DNA of 64,000 bases from Paragonimus westermani (lineage: Eukaryota; Platyhelminthes; Trematoda; Plagiorchiida; Troglotrematidae), in NCBI GenBank assembly GCA_008508345.1, contig QNGE01000123.1, forward strand, positions 189,599-253,598, in the 5' to 3' direction. Positions 62,001 through 64,000 of this stretch are shown here, piece by piece. Position 1 is the first letter of the stretch. Each line of letters starts with the position of its first letter. The position numbers and the translations under genes were made by a program. Below the pieces are notes generated by a model. The model worked only from the letters and a program-made list of their open reading frames with translations, was not told the DNA's origin and ran no database searches.

Positions 62001-63031
62001 TAACCCCGTCTGTTTTGTCTGGCCGGTTGTTTACGGGTTGAAATACGCGGTATAAGCAACCCAACTCTAAGTCGGTAGATAAGAAGACGGCTGACAAGAA
62101 GCGGACCGAATCTCTCAACGATTATCTTTAATCCGGTCAACTTTGTCTGCCTACCTCGCTGCAACACAAAATAGCTAAACGGCTCGAGAAACTTCTGAAA
62201 CACATTCAAGACCGAATTTCTCACTTCTGTCTCAAAGAGAGTTTCCAACTTGTCGGCTTACTTGAGACCACCCATTTGATGTACAGTCGACATTTACAAA
62301 GGTCCCCGTGGAATCTTGCTTTCTTCTACGAGGGAGTATTATTTGTGTTGGTGTGTCTAAAAGCGATTTGAAACAGCTACTGCTGCTTTGTGCCCGTAAT
62401 ATCAGCTTCGCTTTTCAGGATTCATCTTACGGACAAATTTTCAGAATAGCTGCGGGTGACCCGCTCGGTCATAATGTAACAGACGTTTGTGTGGCTAGGC
62501 TTTAGCAGCAAGTAACAGAACAGTTAGTTCCGGCGCAGCCATACTAGGGATACGTCGATATTGTTATCATTCCAGATAATCAACTGCAGCCACAAAGCTA
62601 AATGGATTAAATTAATTATTTTCACCTAAATATTCATTTCAGTACGAAAGGCAAAAATCGAAACAATCTATCATTTCGTGATACATGCATAAGGAAAGAG
62701 GCAGATGGATACACTCAAAGAAGCCTTCATCGCAAGAGCATATGGACAAGTCAGTGACTGCATTTTAAAAGCTTTGTATCCTGATTCTCTTAAAAAAGTT
62801 TGGTGTGCACATTGTTTTGTCGGGTCAGACCTATATGCACTGAATATACGGTTCAAAAAGCGACGACCTTGTCAGAAACCACCCTATAGCTAAACATTCA
62901 CGTTAGACCATTTGTTGCAAGATTAAAACAACCCATTAACTTAGAAACTTGACCCGACACGATGTCCAAAAAGCCAGTATTTTTTTCGGTTTCGCTTTAA
63001 CGGCGATGATGTACGCCAATAGGTTCACCGT
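59061..63031. other. no gene recognised
   Basis: Apart from the 60.6-kb SINE fragment I see no supported feature. A plus-strand frame at 59374-59715 has a hydrophobic stretch but no homology. Homopolymer runs of C (60467-60475) and T (60577-60586) are present. Confidence 0.45.
60593..60660 (-). repeat. SINE family A, 3' fragment
   Basis: catcactcacatttgatcgc, then cgttcgcattcagatacac and ttttccagtcagcctc-like sequence match the body end of copy 1. Only about 65 bases are recognisable. Confidence 0.6.
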
Positions 63032-63163
63032 CTCTAGATGAGACCCAACTGTGAAATGTTAGGGTTTCGGCTAGATTCGAACCAGTGACGAACACAGCAT
63101 ACCTCAACGCAGTAAGCGCCCTACCAGATGAGCTACGAAGGTATATTAGAAGCTCGGAAATCT
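63032..63163 (-). repeat. tRNA-derived SINE, family B, copy 1
   Basis: Reverse complement shows TCGTAGCTCATCTGGTAGG (A box) and CTGGTTCGAATCTAG (B box with T-stem), then the shared tail GTTGGGTCTCATCTAGA. Opposite orientation to copies 2 and 3 nearby. Confidence 0.8.
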
Positions 63164-63225
63164 CAGTTTTCCACTCTGTTACCCACTTTTCTCACTGTAT
63201 CATATGGGGATTTCTTAGCTTTGGT

Positions 63226-63370
63226 GTGGCTTCTTAGCTCAGCCGGTTGAGCGCTTGCCGCGTTGAGTCATGTTGTGTCTGTCGCTGGTTCGAGTCCAGC
63301 CGAAGCCTTAACTTTTCGTAGTTGGGTCTCATCCAAAATCATGAATCTGCCACACTATTGGTTAGTAAGC
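63226..63370 (+). repeat. tRNA-derived SINE, family B, copy 2
   Basis: Head TTAGCTCAGCCGGTTGAGCG and CTGGTTCGAGTCCAG with a perfect T-stem; acceptor-like GGCTTC pairs with GAAGCC. The anticodon region is too long and irregular for a functional tRNA. Tail: gttgggtctcatccaaaatc and tgccacactattggttag. Confidence 0.82.
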
Positions 63371-63531
63371 TAGTTAGTTAGTTTGTAGTACAACCTCTAT
63401 GCTCAGCAGTGGTGTTGGTGGATTCCAGCGTGAACCATTTGAAAAATCATGCGAGGGCGGTCTATCCCCTGGACCATTTGGTGGACTCCATATGAGACAA
63501 TGGGATGGGTGGGTAACAAAGCCCAAATGTG

Positions 63532-63692
63532 GCATTTCCGAGCCCTTGATGTGGCTTCGTAGCTCAGCTGGTAGGTCGCTTGTCCCGTTGAGGCATACTG
63601 TTTCCGTCGACGGTTCAAATCCAGCCGAAGTCCTGACTTTCCACAATTGGGTCTCATCTAAAATCATAGATATGCCACACTACTTGTTAGTA
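63532..63692 (+). repeat. tRNA-derived SINE, family B, copy 3
   Basis: TCGTAGCTCAGCTGGTAGG and GACGGTTCAAATCCAGC, acceptor stem GGCTTCG/CGAAGTC, tail ttgggtctcatctaaaatca and tgccacactacttgttag. Direct repeat of copy 2 about 320 bases away. The minus-strand open frame here is the usual antisense reading of the SINE. Confidence 0.82.
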
Positions 63693-64000
63693 ATATAGTT
63701 TACCGTCGTTCAGTTAGTTCCATAGCGAGAATATACAGTGCTATCTTCTCAGTGATTCCGTTTGGAACATTCCAGATTCCAACGTCCTGGGTGAAGCAAC
63801 TAGTACCCAACTCAGCCAAATCCAATGTTATTTGTAAATGTCGACGTGGATGCGAAACATTCCATAAAGGCAGGATTGAGCGCCAGCTACGAACCGTAGT
63901 CATGTGGCCTATCACGAAGTGTGTCAAAAACAGGCCACGTAAAGGCCTGGCGTCAGGGCTGATCATAGAATCAAGATGAATTGATTATCTACCGCACATC

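Noticed and set aside
63226..63310. Functional tRNA gene
   Set aside because: Good A and B boxes and T-stem, but the anticodon arm and variable region are too long and irregular, and three diverged copies share a non-tRNA tail, so SINEs.

Overview
The window looks like animal nuclear DNA, most likely from a flatworm and probably a digenean fluke. Its dominant content is one intron-rich gene on the minus strand, an FHOD-family formin. Around and inside it are decayed LINE retrotransposons of the single-ORF endonuclease/reverse-transcriptase kind that I recall from fluke genomes, plus several tRNA-derived short repeats. The formin assignment is strong. The fluke assignment is an inference from repeat style and gene structure. 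I see no operons, Shine-Dalgarno sites, phage genes or CRISPR arrays.

Layout. 1-2560: a nearly complete but dead LINE on the minus strand, cut by the left window edge. 2561-11146: no gene recognised; two tRNA-like SINEs at about 9.9 kb and 10.6-10.8 kb. 11522-54239: the formin, read right to left. I could place 23 exons by protein homology plus GT/AG boundaries. Their phases are consistent throughout, and together they give 4398 nt (1465 residues plus stop). The 5' end (start codon and first part of the GTPase-binding region) was not found; it lies between 54240 and 64000 or beyond the right edge. 54240-64000: no convincing exon, but a head-to-head SINE pair (58.7-59.06 kb), a SINE fragment (60.6 kb) and a cluster of three related tRNA-like SINEs (63.0-63.7 kb).

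Formin domain order from the N side: divergent GTPase-binding/FH3 region (exons 1-5), a long low-complexity linker rich in acidic and Ser residues (exons 6-12), the FHOD-specific WERC / FDFTDL motif and a proline-rich FH1 split over two exons (13-14), the FH2 actin-assembly domain (14-20), and a C-terminal autoinhibitory region (21-23). The last exon is only 26 nt and encodes the SLRRTL signature and the stop codon. By family knowledge the protein would assemble or bundle unbranched actin filaments at stress fibres or sarcomere-like contractile arrays, with FH1 binding profilin-actin, FH2 capping or nucleating, and the N- and C-terminal regions holding each other in an inhibited state.

Introns make up about 90% of the gene. 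They hold an antisense LINE 3' fragment (49.5-50.2 kb) and at least three copies of a dispersed repeat of about 250 bp (15.8, 26.1-26.4 and 35.0 kb). No other protein-coding gene could be supported; most other open frames are uninterrupted by chance or lie over repeats.
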